This document shows, one piece after another, positions 7,447 through 14,319 of a stretch of DNA of 17,306 nt; the first letter of the stretch is position 1; every line of letters starts with the position of its first letter. Both the position numbers and the translations under genes were made by a program. A model generated the notes under the pieces. That model worked only from the letters and a program-made list of their open reading frames with translations, did no database searches and was not told the origin of the DNA. This DNA is from an uncultured Erysipelotrichaceae bacterium (GTDB taxonomy: Bacteria > Bacillota_I > Bacilli_A > RF39 > UBA660): NCBI GenBank assembly GCA_951801995.1, contig CATOOY010000026.1, positions 1 to 17,306 on the forward strand, written 5' to 3'.

Positions 7447-7470
7447 GAAAAAAGAGCAACTTGTCTCTTT
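7447..7470 (-). terminator. terminator of the PF06541-like gene
   Basis: AAAGAG and CTCTTT pair on the minus strand across an eight-base loop and run into TTTTTT. The stem overlaps the stop codon region of the upstream gene. Confidence 0.55.
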
Positions 7471-7969
7471 ATTTTTGATGAAAGTAAGTAAAAGTTAAAT
7501 CAATAAGGAAAACGCAAAGTAACAGATAGCTAATAGCACTAGGTATTTTTAAAATAAACTTCTCTAAAAAAGGATGAATAATATAAATAAGGATTATAGA
7601 CAAAATTCCCCAAACAAGAGAAATCTCTAGCGAAATATACTTTCCAATATTCCATTTCAAATGACTATAATCCCAAAAAACAACACCAAAAATTTTTTCA
7701 ATAAGAATACCACCTAACCATTCAATAAAAGTTAAAACCAAAAATAAAATAAAAAATACAATAATAGTTTCTACCCATCTAGGCATATGTAAGTTTAAAA
7801 AAAAGTACTTAGAAATAATCAAAATAAGAAAAACACCAATTCCATAAATAGGAGTAAAAGGACCATATAAAATACCACTATTAAAATTATTTCCAGTTAC
7901 TTTCGCAACACCTGTTTCAAACAAAAACCCTAAAAATGAATAAACAAAAAAACAATTTAAATAATACAT
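7469..7969 (-). CDS. PF06541-like (putative ABC-transporter type IV) membrane protein
   Basis: The 166-residue protein has about four to five membrane helices. It matches what I know of the CmpB/PF06541 family: an N-terminal FVYSFLGFLFETG, a first loop ending GILYGPFTPIYGIGV, then the highly characteristic EWLGGILIEKIFGVVFWDYS followed by WNIGKYISLEISLVWGILSI. Despite the Pfam name, transport has not been shown for most members and no ABC ATPase gene lies nearby. I start at ATG 7969, with GGTGA nearby upstream, rather than the GTG codons four to five codons earlier. It is separated from the divergent GH3 gene by about 100 bases of A/T-rich sequence. Confidence 0.85.
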   Translation of the reverse strand: MYYLNCFFVYSFLGFLFETGVAKVTGNNFNSGILYGPFTPIYGIGVFLILIISKYFFLNLHMPRWVETIIVFFILFLVLTFIEWLGGILIEKIFGVVFWDYSHLKWNIGKYISLEISLVWGILSIILIYIIHPFLEKFILKIPSAISYLLLCVFLIDLTFTYFHQK

Positions 7970-8071
7970 ATAAATCACCACTATTAGTATGAAAAAAAAA
8001 GAAAAATTTATTCTATAAACTTTGGTATATTCTAAAATAGAACAAATAAAATGAAATAGGTAGGTGATTTT

Positions 8072-9430
8072 ATGAGTAAAAAAGTATTAGGACTCATTTT
8101 TAGTTGTATCATTCTAACAGGAATTGTATCTTCATTTGTATACCAAAAAATAGCACAACAAAAAACCAATAATATAGAAGCAAAAATTTTAGCAAAAGAA
8201 AAAGAAAAAGTAACTTTACAAGATGCAAATAATATTATTTATACAGTAAAAACAGAAGATATAAATGCAGATATAGGCGATAATATTCTATTAGAATACA
8301 CAGGTGTTTTAGATAAAAATATAGAAGTACAAGAAGTATCTGTAATAGGATATAAATTAGCAGCTACCACCAAAAATGCAGATGGTATTCCTAATGATTG
8401 GATGGATGATGGTATTTTTAGTTTATATTATATTTTAGCAAATCAAAAACTAGAAACACTTTCTTTAGAAGAAAAAATAGGTCAATTATTTTTAGTACAT
8501 TATCCAAATCAAAACGAAAAAGAATGGATAGAAAAATATAAGTTAGGAGGATATCTTTTTTTCGAAAAAGATTTTGCAAATAAAGATCAAAAAGAAGTAC
8601 AAGACATGATAAAAGCATTACAAAATATCTCAAAAATTCCTCTTCTTACAGCTGTAGATGAAGAAGGGGGAAAAGTAGTAAGAGTAAGTAGTAATCCAAA
8701 ATTAGTAACAAATAAATTTAAATCACCAAAAGAATTATATAATTTAGGAGGATTTGAAAAAATAAAAGAAGATACAAAAGAAAAAAGTAAAATTCTTTCT
8801 AATCTTGGACTCAATCTAAATCTAGCACCTGTTATAGATGTATCAATAGATCCAAATGATTATATTTATGCAAGAACATTAGGAGAAAATACAGATCTAA
8901 CCTCTACCTATGCTGAAACAGTTATAAAAGCAGGAAAAGATACAGGAGTCTCTTATACCTTAAAGCACTTCCCAGGTTATGGAAGTAACTCAGATACCCA
9001 TATAGCAGGCTCTATTGATAATCGTACATTAGAATCTATAAAAAAGAATGATCTTCCTCCATTTCAAAAGGGAATAGAAGTAGGGGCAGAAGCTGTACTA
9101 GTAAGTCATAATACCATAAATAACATAGATGGAAATAATCCAGCTTCTTTATCACCAAGTGTTCATAATATATTAAGAAATGATTTGAAATTTACAGGTA
9201 TTATCATGACAGATGATTTAACAATGAAAGCCACATCATCTATAGACGATGCAGCTGTAAAAGCCATTCTAGCAGGAAATGATCTTATTATAACATCTAC
9301 ACCAGAACAAGATATAAATGCAATAAAAAAAGCCTTAAATGAAGGAAGAATGAGTGAAGAAACAATTGACAAATTGGCTTTTCGTATTCTAGCATGGAAA
9401 TATTATAAAGGATTAATGTTTGCTAAATAA
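8072..9430 (+). CDS. membrane-anchored GH3 beta-N-acetylhexosaminidase-like protein
   Basis: A glycoside hydrolase family 3 protein, probably acting on wall-derived N-acetylglucosamine linkages outside the cell. Residues 5-24 form an uncleaved signal anchor with no lipobox. Residues about 35-95 are a small beta-rich domain of unknown type. The GH3 barrel starts near LSLEEKIGQLFLVHYP and includes TAVDEEGGKVVRV, NLNLAPVIDV, KHFPGYGSNSDTH and IIMTDDLTM. In the last of these the first Asp after MT is the expected nucleophile. NagZ normally has KHFPGHGDT..DSH; here the second His is Tyr, but the D-x-H of the acid/base dyad is kept (DTH). The start follows AGGTGATTTTATG. A second, more canonical GH3 gene lies on the other side of the cotJ operon. 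Confidence 0.9.
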   Translation: MSKKVLGLIFSCIILTGIVSSFVYQKIAQQKTNNIEAKILAKEKEKVTLQDANNIIYTVKTEDINADIGDNILLEYTGVLDKNIEVQEVSVIGYKLAATTKNADGIPNDWMDDGIFSLYYILANQKLETLSLEEKIGQLFLVHYPNQNEKEWIEKYKLGGYLFFEKDFANKDQKEVQDMIKALQNISKIPLLTAVDEEGGKVVRVSSNPKLVTNKFKSPKELYNLGGFEKIKEDTKEKSKILSNLGLNLNLAPVIDVSIDPNDYIYARTLGENTDLTSTYAETVIKAGKDTGVSYTLKHFPGYGSNSDTHIAGSIDNRTLESIKKNDLPPFQKGIEVGAEAVLVSHNTINNIDGNNPASLSPSVHNILRNDLKFTGIIMTDDLTMKATSSIDDAAVKAILAGNDLIITSTPEQDINAIKKALNEGRMSEETIDKLAFRILAWKYYKGLMFAK

Positions 9431-9560
9431 ATATATTTTATCATGAATAAAAAACTTAATTTATTGAAAAAAACTCAATAAACAAAATCTAAAAACATAA
9501 AAAATAAAATGTTAGTATCTGTTAAATATTTAAGCCAATATTATATATTCTAACTTCTTT

Positions 9561-9598
9561 TAAATACGTTCATTATTATAAAAATGAATGTATTTTTA
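9561..9598 (+). terminator. intrinsic terminator downstream of the GH3 gene
   Basis: AAATACGTTCATT pairs with AATGAATGTATTT over 13 bases with one G-U wobble and an eight-base loop, followed by further T residues. It is about 130 bases after the GH3 stop, farther than usual, but nothing else on this strand lies between. Confidence 0.6.
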
Positions 9599-9717
9599 GT
9601 TTCTCAATCATTTGAACCTTTTAACAAATTATTAAACATTTAAATGAATGACACTACTTCCTATTGGAAACTTATCCTTTTGGGAAAGATTTTGGAAATT
9701 ATATACAAATTTAGGAA

Positions 9718-9754
9718 AGAAAAAAAGTCCATAATATCAAGTATTACGAACTTT
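9718..9754 (-). terminator. intrinsic terminator of tRNA-His
   Basis: On the minus strand AAAGTTCGTAATA pairs with TATTATGGACTTT over 13 bases including two G-U wobbles, with the five-base loop CTTGA, and runs into a T-tract. It begins about 40 bases after the tRNA 3' end. A smaller CGCACA/TGTGCG hairpin lies in between. Confidence 0.8.
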
Positions 9755-9794
9755 TACTTTAACTTTCGCACAAAGGTGTGCGTAAAATTCACTA

Positions 9795-9871
9795 TGGGGC
9801 GAGATAAGGGAATCGAACCCTTGCATAATGGAACCACAATCCACCGTGTTAACCACTTCACCAATCTCGCC
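9795..9871 (-). tRNA. tRNA-His (anticodon GTG)
   Basis: The minus strand folds as tRNA-His. The extra G at position -1 pairs with discriminator C73, the acceptor stem is GCGAGAT/ATCTCGC, and the CCA is encoded. The anticodon stem GTGGA/TCCAT encloses TTGTGGT, giving anticodon GTG. The T-loop GTTCGATTC and D-loop are intact. G-1 with C73 is the identity feature recognised by histidyl-tRNA synthetase. It has its own promoter and terminator. Confidence 0.97.
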
Positions 9872-9891
9872 ATATCAAGTAGACATTAAAT

Positions 9892-9920
9892 ATTTTATCA
9901 TTTTCTACCCATTTTGACAA
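9892..9920 (-). promoter_or_regulatory. promoter of tRNA-His
   Basis: TTGTCA and TAAAAT are separated by 17 bases on the minus strand, with a TG one base before the -10. The -10 lies 20 bases upstream of the tRNA 5' end, the right distance for a short leader. Confidence 0.75.
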
Positions 9921-9927
9921 GTACCAT

Positions 9928-9957
9928 TTTCTATTTTTTAAATAGAAATAGTTTTTT
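9928..9957 (+). terminator. terminator-like hairpin upstream of cotJ
   Basis: TTTCTATTT and AAATAGAAA form a perfect nine-pair stem with a TTT loop, followed three bases later by six T residues. Placed just before the cotJ promoter, it could block readthrough from upstream plus-strand transcription. It is made only of weak pairs apart from one G-C, so its strength is uncertain. Confidence 0.4.
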
Positions 9958-9963
9958 ACCCAA

Positions 9964-9989
9964 ACAAAAGAAAAAGAAAACCATATACT
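9964..9989 (+). promoter_or_regulatory. sigma-K/sigma-E-like sporulation promoter of cotJ
   Basis: CATATACT at 9982-9989 matches the mother-cell -10 consensus CATANNNT. An AC pair at 9964-9965, 16 bases upstream, matches the minimal sigma-K -35. I see no good sigma-A promoter here. The -10 ends 20 bases before the start codon. A sporulation-specific promoter is what a spore-coat operon would be expected to have. Confidence 0.55.
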
Positions 9990-10009
9990 CATAATAAAGG
10001 AGGAAGAAA

Positions 10010-10501
10010 ATGAAACATTTTTATAATTATCCAGATTATATGATGCCAGCAAAACCAAATGTAACACCTACACAAAATTATATGATGACAAATCAAAACA
10101 ACAATCAAAATGTTGTTTCAAACATGAATCCCAACATAGATGATAAAAAAGAAGGACTTTATGCACCTTATGAAGGTTTTATAAGAGGAAATATGTTCAA
10201 AGCATTATATGATCCATATAAAATAAATATACCATACGAAATACGCCCAATGAACGAACAAGCAGAAATGCTAACAACAATAGATGCACTTTGTTTTGCA
10301 CTTATTGATTTAAATCTTTATTTAGATAACCATCCAGATGATAAAAAAATGATAAATCTCTATAATGAATATAGAAAAAGAAATAACGAAATAAAAGCAC
10401 AATATGAAAGTAAATTTGGTCCACTTGTAACAAGTAGCGAAGCGATGAACGCTTATCCATGGGCATGGAATAACAAACCTTGGCCATGGGAAAATATGTA
10501 A
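10010..10501 (+). CDS. cotJB: spore coat protein, CotJA-CotJB fusion
   Basis: CotJ proteins are made in the mother cell and lie in the inner layers of the spore coat. Residues about 85-163 are a CotJB domain: MLTTIDALCFALIDLNLYLD, HPDDKKMINLYNEY, KFGPL, and the Trp-rich end YPWAWNNKPWPWE. Residues about 48-75 (YAPYEGFIRGNMFKALYDPY) match the short CotJA signature, which in Bacillus is a separate upstream gene. No separate cotJA is present here, so the two look fused. The first 45 residues are a low-complexity N/Q/M-rich arm. AAAGGAGG lies just upstream of the ATG and a mother-cell promoter at 9964-9989. The cotJC start follows 10 bases after the stop. Confidence 0.92.
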   Translation: MKHFYNYPDYMMPAKPNVTPTQNYMMTNQNNNQNVVSNMNPNIDDKKEGLYAPYEGFIRGNMFKALYDPYKINIPYEIRPMNEQAEMLTTIDALCFALIDLNLYLDNHPDDKKMINLYNEYRKRNNEIKAQYESKFGPLVTSSEAMNAYPWAWNNKPWPWENM

Positions 10502-10511
10502 GGAGGAAATT

Positions 10512-11087
10512 ATGTTTTTATACGAAAAAAAATTAGAATACCCTGTTAATATACAAAAAAAAGACTTAAAAATGGCTAAAAATATACTTGCACAATATGG
10601 AGGACCAGACGGAGAATTAGCAGCATCTATGCGTTATCTAAATCAAAGATTTTCTATGCCAGACGAAAGAGGAATGGCAGTCTTAAATGATATTGGGTGT
10701 GAAGAACTAAATCATGTCGAAATGATATGTGCAATGGTAATGCAACTTATGAAAGGAGCAACAAAAGAAGAATTACAAAAAGCAGATTTACTTGGAAACT
10801 ATACAATGCATGATCATGGATTATTTCCAGTAGATCCAAATGGTGTACCATATACAGCCACTTATATTGAAACATCAGGAGATTGGAGAGCAGATCTAGA
10901 AAGTGATATGGCAGCTGAACAAAGAGCAAGAGCCACATATGAACACTTAATGAATGAAACAGATGACCCAGATGTCCTAGCACCACTTTCTTTCTTAAGA
11001 CAAAGAGAAATAGTACACTATGAAAGATTTAAAGAATTAAGAGATCATTATCTAAAAATATATAAAAATAATTATGATAAAAAATAA
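10512..11087 (+). CDS. cotJC: spore coat protein CotJC, manganese-catalase family
   Basis: CotJC belongs to the dimanganese catalase fold and is a component of the spore coat, where it may break down peroxide. The four-helix bundle and likely metal ligands can be read: E35 in GELAASMRYLNQRF, E65 and H68 in CEELNHVEM, E136 in AAEQRAR, and H169 in REIVHYERF. All five expected ligands are present, so it may be an active enzyme. Residues about 103-113 (GLFPVDPNGVP) match the family's central loop. The 191-residue length is typical. Its ribosome binding site AAGGAGG overlaps the end of the CotJA-CotJB gene, giving tight coupling. A terminator follows at once. Confidence 0.95.
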   Translation: MFLYEKKLEYPVNIQKKDLKMAKNILAQYGGPDGELAASMRYLNQRFSMPDERGMAVLNDIGCEELNHVEMICAMVMQLMKGATKEELQKADLLGNYTMHDHGLFPVDPNGVPYTATYIETSGDWRADLESDMAAEQRARATYEHLMNETDDPDVLAPLSFLRQREIVHYERFKELRDHYLKIYKNNYDKK

Positions 11088-11089
11088 AC

Positions 11090-11115
11090 AAATCCTTGCC
11101 ATAGCGCAAGGATTT
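11090..11115. terminator. bidirectional terminator between cotJC and the GH3 lipoprotein gene
   Basis: AAATCCTTGC and GCAAGGATTT form a perfect 10-pair stem with a six-base loop. It sits between two convergent genes and overlaps the stop codon of the minus-strand one. The T-rich stretch is better on the minus side, so it probably serves both genes but favours the minus strand. Confidence 0.85.
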
Positions 11116-12328
11116 ATTCATATACATGATTTATAATAGTTTGATGTTCCATACTTCCTAAATAAGAAGAAGGCAAATAATCATGATATTTTTCTTCTAT
11201 TTTTCTATACTTAAAAGTAAGTATTTTTTGAACAGAATCATGAATTCTCTCTTCTGAAATCACTCCATTTTGAACATCTTCCTTTATATAAGAAATGGCT
11301 CTTTCCAAAGAAAGTGGCATAAGTAAAAGGTCATTTCCTGCTAAAATAGCTTTTCGATAAATGTCTCTTTCTGAATAATACTTTGTCAAAGCCCCCATAT
11401 TTAAAGCATCAGTTACAATCAAACCATCGAAATGTAACTTGTCTTTTAAAACATCTGTTACAATCTTTGAAGATAAAGTAGCTGGCGTATTATCACCTGT
11501 GATATTAGGCAAAGCCAAATGCCCAACCATAATCGCACTCGCACCTTTATCTATAACAAACTGAAAAGGAACCCATTCAAAAGAAGAAAGATCATCAAAA
11601 GATTTATAAATAACAGGAAGTCCAAGATGTGAATCTAAAGCAGTATCCCCATGACCAGGAAAATGTTTATAAACAGAAAGTATACCATTTTCTTCCAATG
11701 TTTCCCCAAAAATAGAGCCCATATGCGTCACAATATCACTATTACTACCAAAAGATCTTTTTCCAATTACAGTATTTTTAGGATTAGACCATATATCTAT
11801 AGAAGGAGCAAAATCCATATTAATACCAAAAGTACGTAGTTCTAAAGCAAGAACCCTAGCAACTTCTTTTGTAAGTTTTTCATCATTTTTTCCACCTAAA
11901 TCATACATATAAGGAATCTTAGTAACATTATGATCCGTTAAAGAAGAGATTCTCTGCACAGACCCACCTTCCTGATCAATCCCAATAAAAAGAGGAACAA
12001 AAGAAGTACTTTTAATATTTTTTATCAAAGAAAGGGTTTCCTCATAAGAAGTAATATTTTCCTGAAATAAAATAAGTCCACCAGGCTTATAAGTAGTAAG
12101 TTCATTCTGTAAATCATCAGTATAAACACTTGTCCTATTTTGGATAATAAACATCTGAGCAATCTTTTCCTCAAGTGACATAGAAGATAAAGTAGTACTA
12201 ACTTTTTGTATAATAGGGTCTACTCTTTCCTTTTCTTCAACCTGTAATTTTTTCTCTACCTTTGCACAACCAAATAGGAAAAATAGGAAAAAAAGAGAGA
12301 CAAAAAAAACTTTGCTTTTTTCTTTCAT
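11114..12328 (-). CDS. nagZ: GH3 beta-N-acetylglucosaminidase (NagZ-like) lipoprotein
   Basis: The protein should remove N-acetylglucosamine from peptidoglycan fragments on the outer membrane face. It starts MKEKSKVFFVSLFFLFFLFGC, a lipoprotein signal with FGC at the cleavage site. The GH3 domain contains MSLEEKIAQMFIIQN, GIDQEGGSVQRIS, MDFAPSIDIW, the canonical NagZ loop KHFPGHGDTALDSHLGLPV with the D-x-H acid/base dyad, and LIVTDALNMGAL with the nucleophile Asp. The 404-residue length fits a single-domain NagZ without the extra C-terminal domain of Bacillus NagZ (about 640 residues). The ATG follows AAAGGTGATTCG. It has an extended -10 promoter and lies convergent to cotJC. Confidence 0.92.
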   Translation of the reverse strand: MKEKSKVFFVSLFFLFFLFGCAKVEKKLQVEEKERVDPIIQKVSTTLSSMSLEEKIAQMFIIQNRTSVYTDDLQNELTTYKPGGLILFQENITSYEETLSLIKNIKSTSFVPLFIGIDQEGGSVQRISSLTDHNVTKIPYMYDLGGKNDEKLTKEVARVLALELRTFGINMDFAPSIDIWSNPKNTVIGKRSFGSNSDIVTHMGSIFGETLEENGILSVYKHFPGHGDTALDSHLGLPVIYKSFDDLSSFEWVPFQFVIDKGASAIMVGHLALPNITGDNTPATLSSKIVTDVLKDKLHFDGLIVTDALNMGALTKYYSERDIYRKAILAGNDLLLMPLSLERAISYIKEDVQNGVISEERIHDSVQKILTFKYRKIEEKYHDYLPSSYLGSMEHQTIINHVYE

Positions 12329-12355
12329 CGAATCACCTTTCGTATATTTATGTAT

Positions 12356-12364
12356 AGTATAGCA
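12356..12364 (-). promoter_or_regulatory. extended -10 promoter of the GH3 lipoprotein gene
   Basis: TGCTATACT on the minus strand gives a TG-n extension plus TATACT. It ends about 28 bases before the start codon. The -35 at 17 bases (TTACTA) is a three-of-six match. Confidence 0.55.
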
Positions 12365-12392
12365 TAAGATATGTAAAATAGTAAATTTTATA

Positions 12393-12421
12393 TTAACAAT
12401 TAACTAGAGTTATGATATAAT
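12393..12421 (+). promoter_or_regulatory. sigma-A promoter of the SGNH hydrolase gene
   Basis: TTAACA and TATAAT are separated by 17 bases, a five-of-six and a six-of-six match. The -10 ends 27 bases before the start codon. It is arranged back to back with the promoter of the divergent GH3 gene. Confidence 0.8.
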
Positions 12422-12448
12422 GTAAAACAGGCAAAAGAAGGTGTATTT

Positions 12449-13648
12449 ATGGAAGGAAATGAAAGAAAAAACAGAAATTACAAAAAGAAAAATAGATATT
12501 ATAATAATAGACAATATCCCAAACAAAATACCAATAAAGAAATAAGCAAAGATATACTAGAAGCTATTGAAAAAAATAAAGTACAAAAAACAAATGATAT
12601 ACAAGAAAAAAAGACAAATATAAAAAACAATCACGAAATACAAACAATTCATCCAAACAAAGCATTAGTAGAAGAAAAAAACACAACACAAAAAGAAACA
12701 GAAGAAATAAATGCAATAGAAAATCATGAAAATGTAATAGAAAATAAAAAAATAATAGAAGAACCCCAAAAGAAAGAAGTAGTAGAAGATTATGTGGCTG
12801 ATATTTTCAATACTCCTTACGCAAAACAATCCATTCAAAATGCTGTAAACAATAAAAAGGAAATTGGAGAAGAAGCAGAATTTACAGAAACAATTGTATC
12901 AAATGAGATAAAAGAAAAATTACAAGAAATGAAAGAACGTCAAATAAGGTTAGACGAAAAACCAGATAATATAACACCACCAAAGAAAAATTATCTTGCA
13001 ATAATATTGCTTTTGTTAATTAATTTTGCTTTAATTGGCTTTATTTATTACCACTACACTACATATAATCATAAAATAAAAGAAAAAATTATAACCAAAG
13101 AAAAAATAGTAGAAGTAGTAGATGAAAATTATGTGTTTTTGGGAGACTCTATTACAGAGAAATATGATATAGAAAAATACTTCAAAGATAAAAATAAAAA
13201 TATTATAAATAGTGGTATTAGTGGAAATTTAACTAAAGACATTTTAAATAACATGAAAAAAAGAGTCTATAATTATAATCCAAGTGTTGTTTTCTTACTT
13301 ATTGGTGTAAATGATGTTAATAAAGATGTAAATCCAAATGAAATCATAAGTAACATTAAAAATATTATCAAAGGAATAAAAGAAAACAGAAGTCTTGCTA
13401 CTATTTATGTAGAGTCTATCTACCCTACAGGTAGTAAAGAGAGAAATGAAATCATTATAAAAGTAAATACAGAAATAGAAAAATTCTGTACAGAGCAAAA
13501 AATAACATATATCAATCTATATGATAATCTAGTAAATAAAGATAAAGTAATAGATGGAAAATATACAAAAGATGGAATTCACCTAAGTGATGAAGGATAT
13601 GACATAGTTACAAAAGAATTAGAAAAATATGTAAAAGAAGAAAAATAG
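12449..13648 (+). CDS. membrane-anchored SGNH/GDSL hydrolase
   Basis: The 399-residue protein has three parts. Residues 1-180 are a highly charged, Lys/Asn/Glu-rich region with no recognisable fold, predicted to be cytosolic and disordered. One membrane helix spans about 182-202. Residues about 228-395 are an SGNH hydrolase placed outside the cell. Its blocks are FLGDSIT with catalytic Ser234, a Gly in NSGISGN, GVNDV with Asn288, and DGIHLS with Asp375 and His378. SGNH enzymes remove acyl or acetyl groups from sugars, lipids or peptidoglycan; in this setting a wall or surface polymer is a reasonable but unproven substrate. GAAGGTG precedes the ATG and a good promoter lies upstream. Confidence 0.88.
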   Translation: MEGNERKNRNYKKKNRYYNNRQYPKQNTNKEISKDILEAIEKNKVQKTNDIQEKKTNIKNNHEIQTIHPNKALVEEKNTTQKETEEINAIENHENVIENKKIIEEPQKKEVVEDYVADIFNTPYAKQSIQNAVNNKKEIGEEAEFTETIVSNEIKEKLQEMKERQIRLDEKPDNITPPKKNYLAIILLLLINFALIGFIYYHYTTYNHKIKEKIITKEKIVEVVDENYVFLGDSITEKYDIEKYFKDKNKNIINSGISGNLTKDILNNMKKRVYNYNPSVVFLLIGVNDVNKDVNPNEIISNIKNIIKGIKENRSLATIYVESIYPTGSKERNEIIIKVNTEIEKFCTEQKITYINLYDNLVNKDKVIDGKYTKDGIHLSDEGYDIVTKELEKYVKEEK

Positions 13649-13676
13649 TTTTTCTTTTTTTTATGAAAAATAAATG

Positions 13677-13705
13677 ATAAAAAAAATCTAGGATGAACCA
13701 AGATT
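13677..13705 (-). terminator. terminator of the GNAT gene
   Basis: On the minus strand AATCTTGG and CCTAGATT pair except for one T-T mismatch, with a five-base loop, and run into eight T residues. It begins about 9 bases after the GNAT stop. A purely A/T palindrome around the SGNH stop codon (near 13635-13662) may end the convergent plus-strand gene. Confidence 0.7.
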
Positions 13706-13713
13706 CTTACATT

Positions 13714-14232
13714 TTACTTATTTAAATGAACAATATAACTACTACTCGTTCCTTCTGTTGTTTTATAATGTTCAATATCTAATTTTCCACCACTATTTAA
13801 AATAAGCTTTTGAGAGGCAACATTTTTGTCATTACAATTAATTCTTACCTTTTGAAAGCCAAGTCTTTTACATTCCTTTAAAGCAAGTCTAAGCATTCGC
13901 ATACCATAACCCCTACCTCTTTCTGAAACTCTTACTTTATAAAAAATCTGACTTCCCATATTTTCCCAAAAATAATTTAAATGAGTACGAATACCTACTT
14001 CACCAATAGGATAATTATCTACATAATAAATATATCTATTCGTAGTAGCATTATGAAGTTCTATATTTTCCTCAGTTTCTTCTTTTATACACTGTTTTAT
14101 ATACTCCTGAAAAGAAGTATAAGAAGCACCACAAATAGGATTAGAAGATCCTATTTCTTTTATAGGGATATCTTGATACATCAAATATTCTAATAATCCC
14201 ATAGTTCTATTTATTTTTACTAGTTTTTCCAT
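13714..14232 (-). CDS. GNAT-family N-acetyltransferase
   Basis: GNAT enzymes transfer an acetyl group from acetyl-CoA to an amine. The core fold is visible: the beta strands around YIYYVDNYPIGEVGIRTHLN, the acetyl-CoA pyrophosphate loop in VRVSERGRGYGMRMLRLAL, then VRINCNDKNVASQKLILNSGG, typical of motif B. The size (172 residues) is usual, and the substrate cannot be read from the sequence. There is no Shine-Dalgarno before ATG 14232, and a perfect TATAAT ends only six bases upstream, so the transcript would start at or next to the ATG (leaderless). A later start at codon 11 also lacks a good ribosome binding site. The gene has its own terminator. Confidence 0.87.
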   Translation of the reverse strand: MEKLVKINRTMGLLEYLMYQDIPIKEIGSSNPICGASYTSFQEYIKQCIKEETEENIELHNATTNRYIYYVDNYPIGEVGIRTHLNYFWENMGSQIFYKVRVSERGRGYGMRMLRLALKECKRLGFQKVRINCNDKNVASQKLILNSGGKLDIEHYKTTEGTSSSYIVHLNK

Positions 14233-14238
14233 AATTTA

Positions 14239-14267
14239 ATTATAGGAAAAAAGAATTAAAAAAGCAA
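14239..14267 (-). promoter_or_regulatory. promoter of the GNAT gene, implying a leaderless mRNA
   Basis: TATAAT lies 17 bases after TTGCTT on the minus strand and only six bases before the ATG. Transcription would be expected to begin about seven bases after the -10, on the start codon itself. Confidence 0.55.
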
Positions 14268-14282
14268 GATTTAAATGAAAAT

Positions 14283-14319
14283 ATAATAAAATAAAAATAC
14301 ATAATTTTATTCTGTATTT
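14283..14319 (-). terminator. terminator of the accessory peptidase operon
   Basis: AAATACA and TGTATTT form a seven-pair stem with an 11-base loop on the minus strand, followed by a T-rich stretch. It begins one base after the stop codon of the second peptidase gene and would end the accessory minus-strand unit. Confidence 0.55.

Larger units (their letters stand above)
9431..9794. other. gene-free region with terminator hairpins
   Basis: This A/T-rich stretch separates the GH3 gene from tRNA-His. It holds a weak 8-bp palindrome at 9460-9482 without a plus-strand T-run, a stronger hairpin at 9561-9598, and the tRNA-His terminator at 9718-9754. An open frame from 9644 to 9889 runs antisense through the tRNA, so I do not count it as a gene. 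I see no other feature. Confidence 0.6.

Noticed and set aside
9644..9889. Open frame of 81 codons on the plus strand
   Set aside because: It runs antisense through tRNA-His and its terminator, has no ribosome binding site, and has no recognisable composition.
9858..10067. Open frame on the minus strand across the cotJ promoter
   Set aside because: It overlaps the tRNA-His 5' end, the tRNA promoter and the start of the cotJ gene, so it is a shadow of non-coding A/T-rich sequence.
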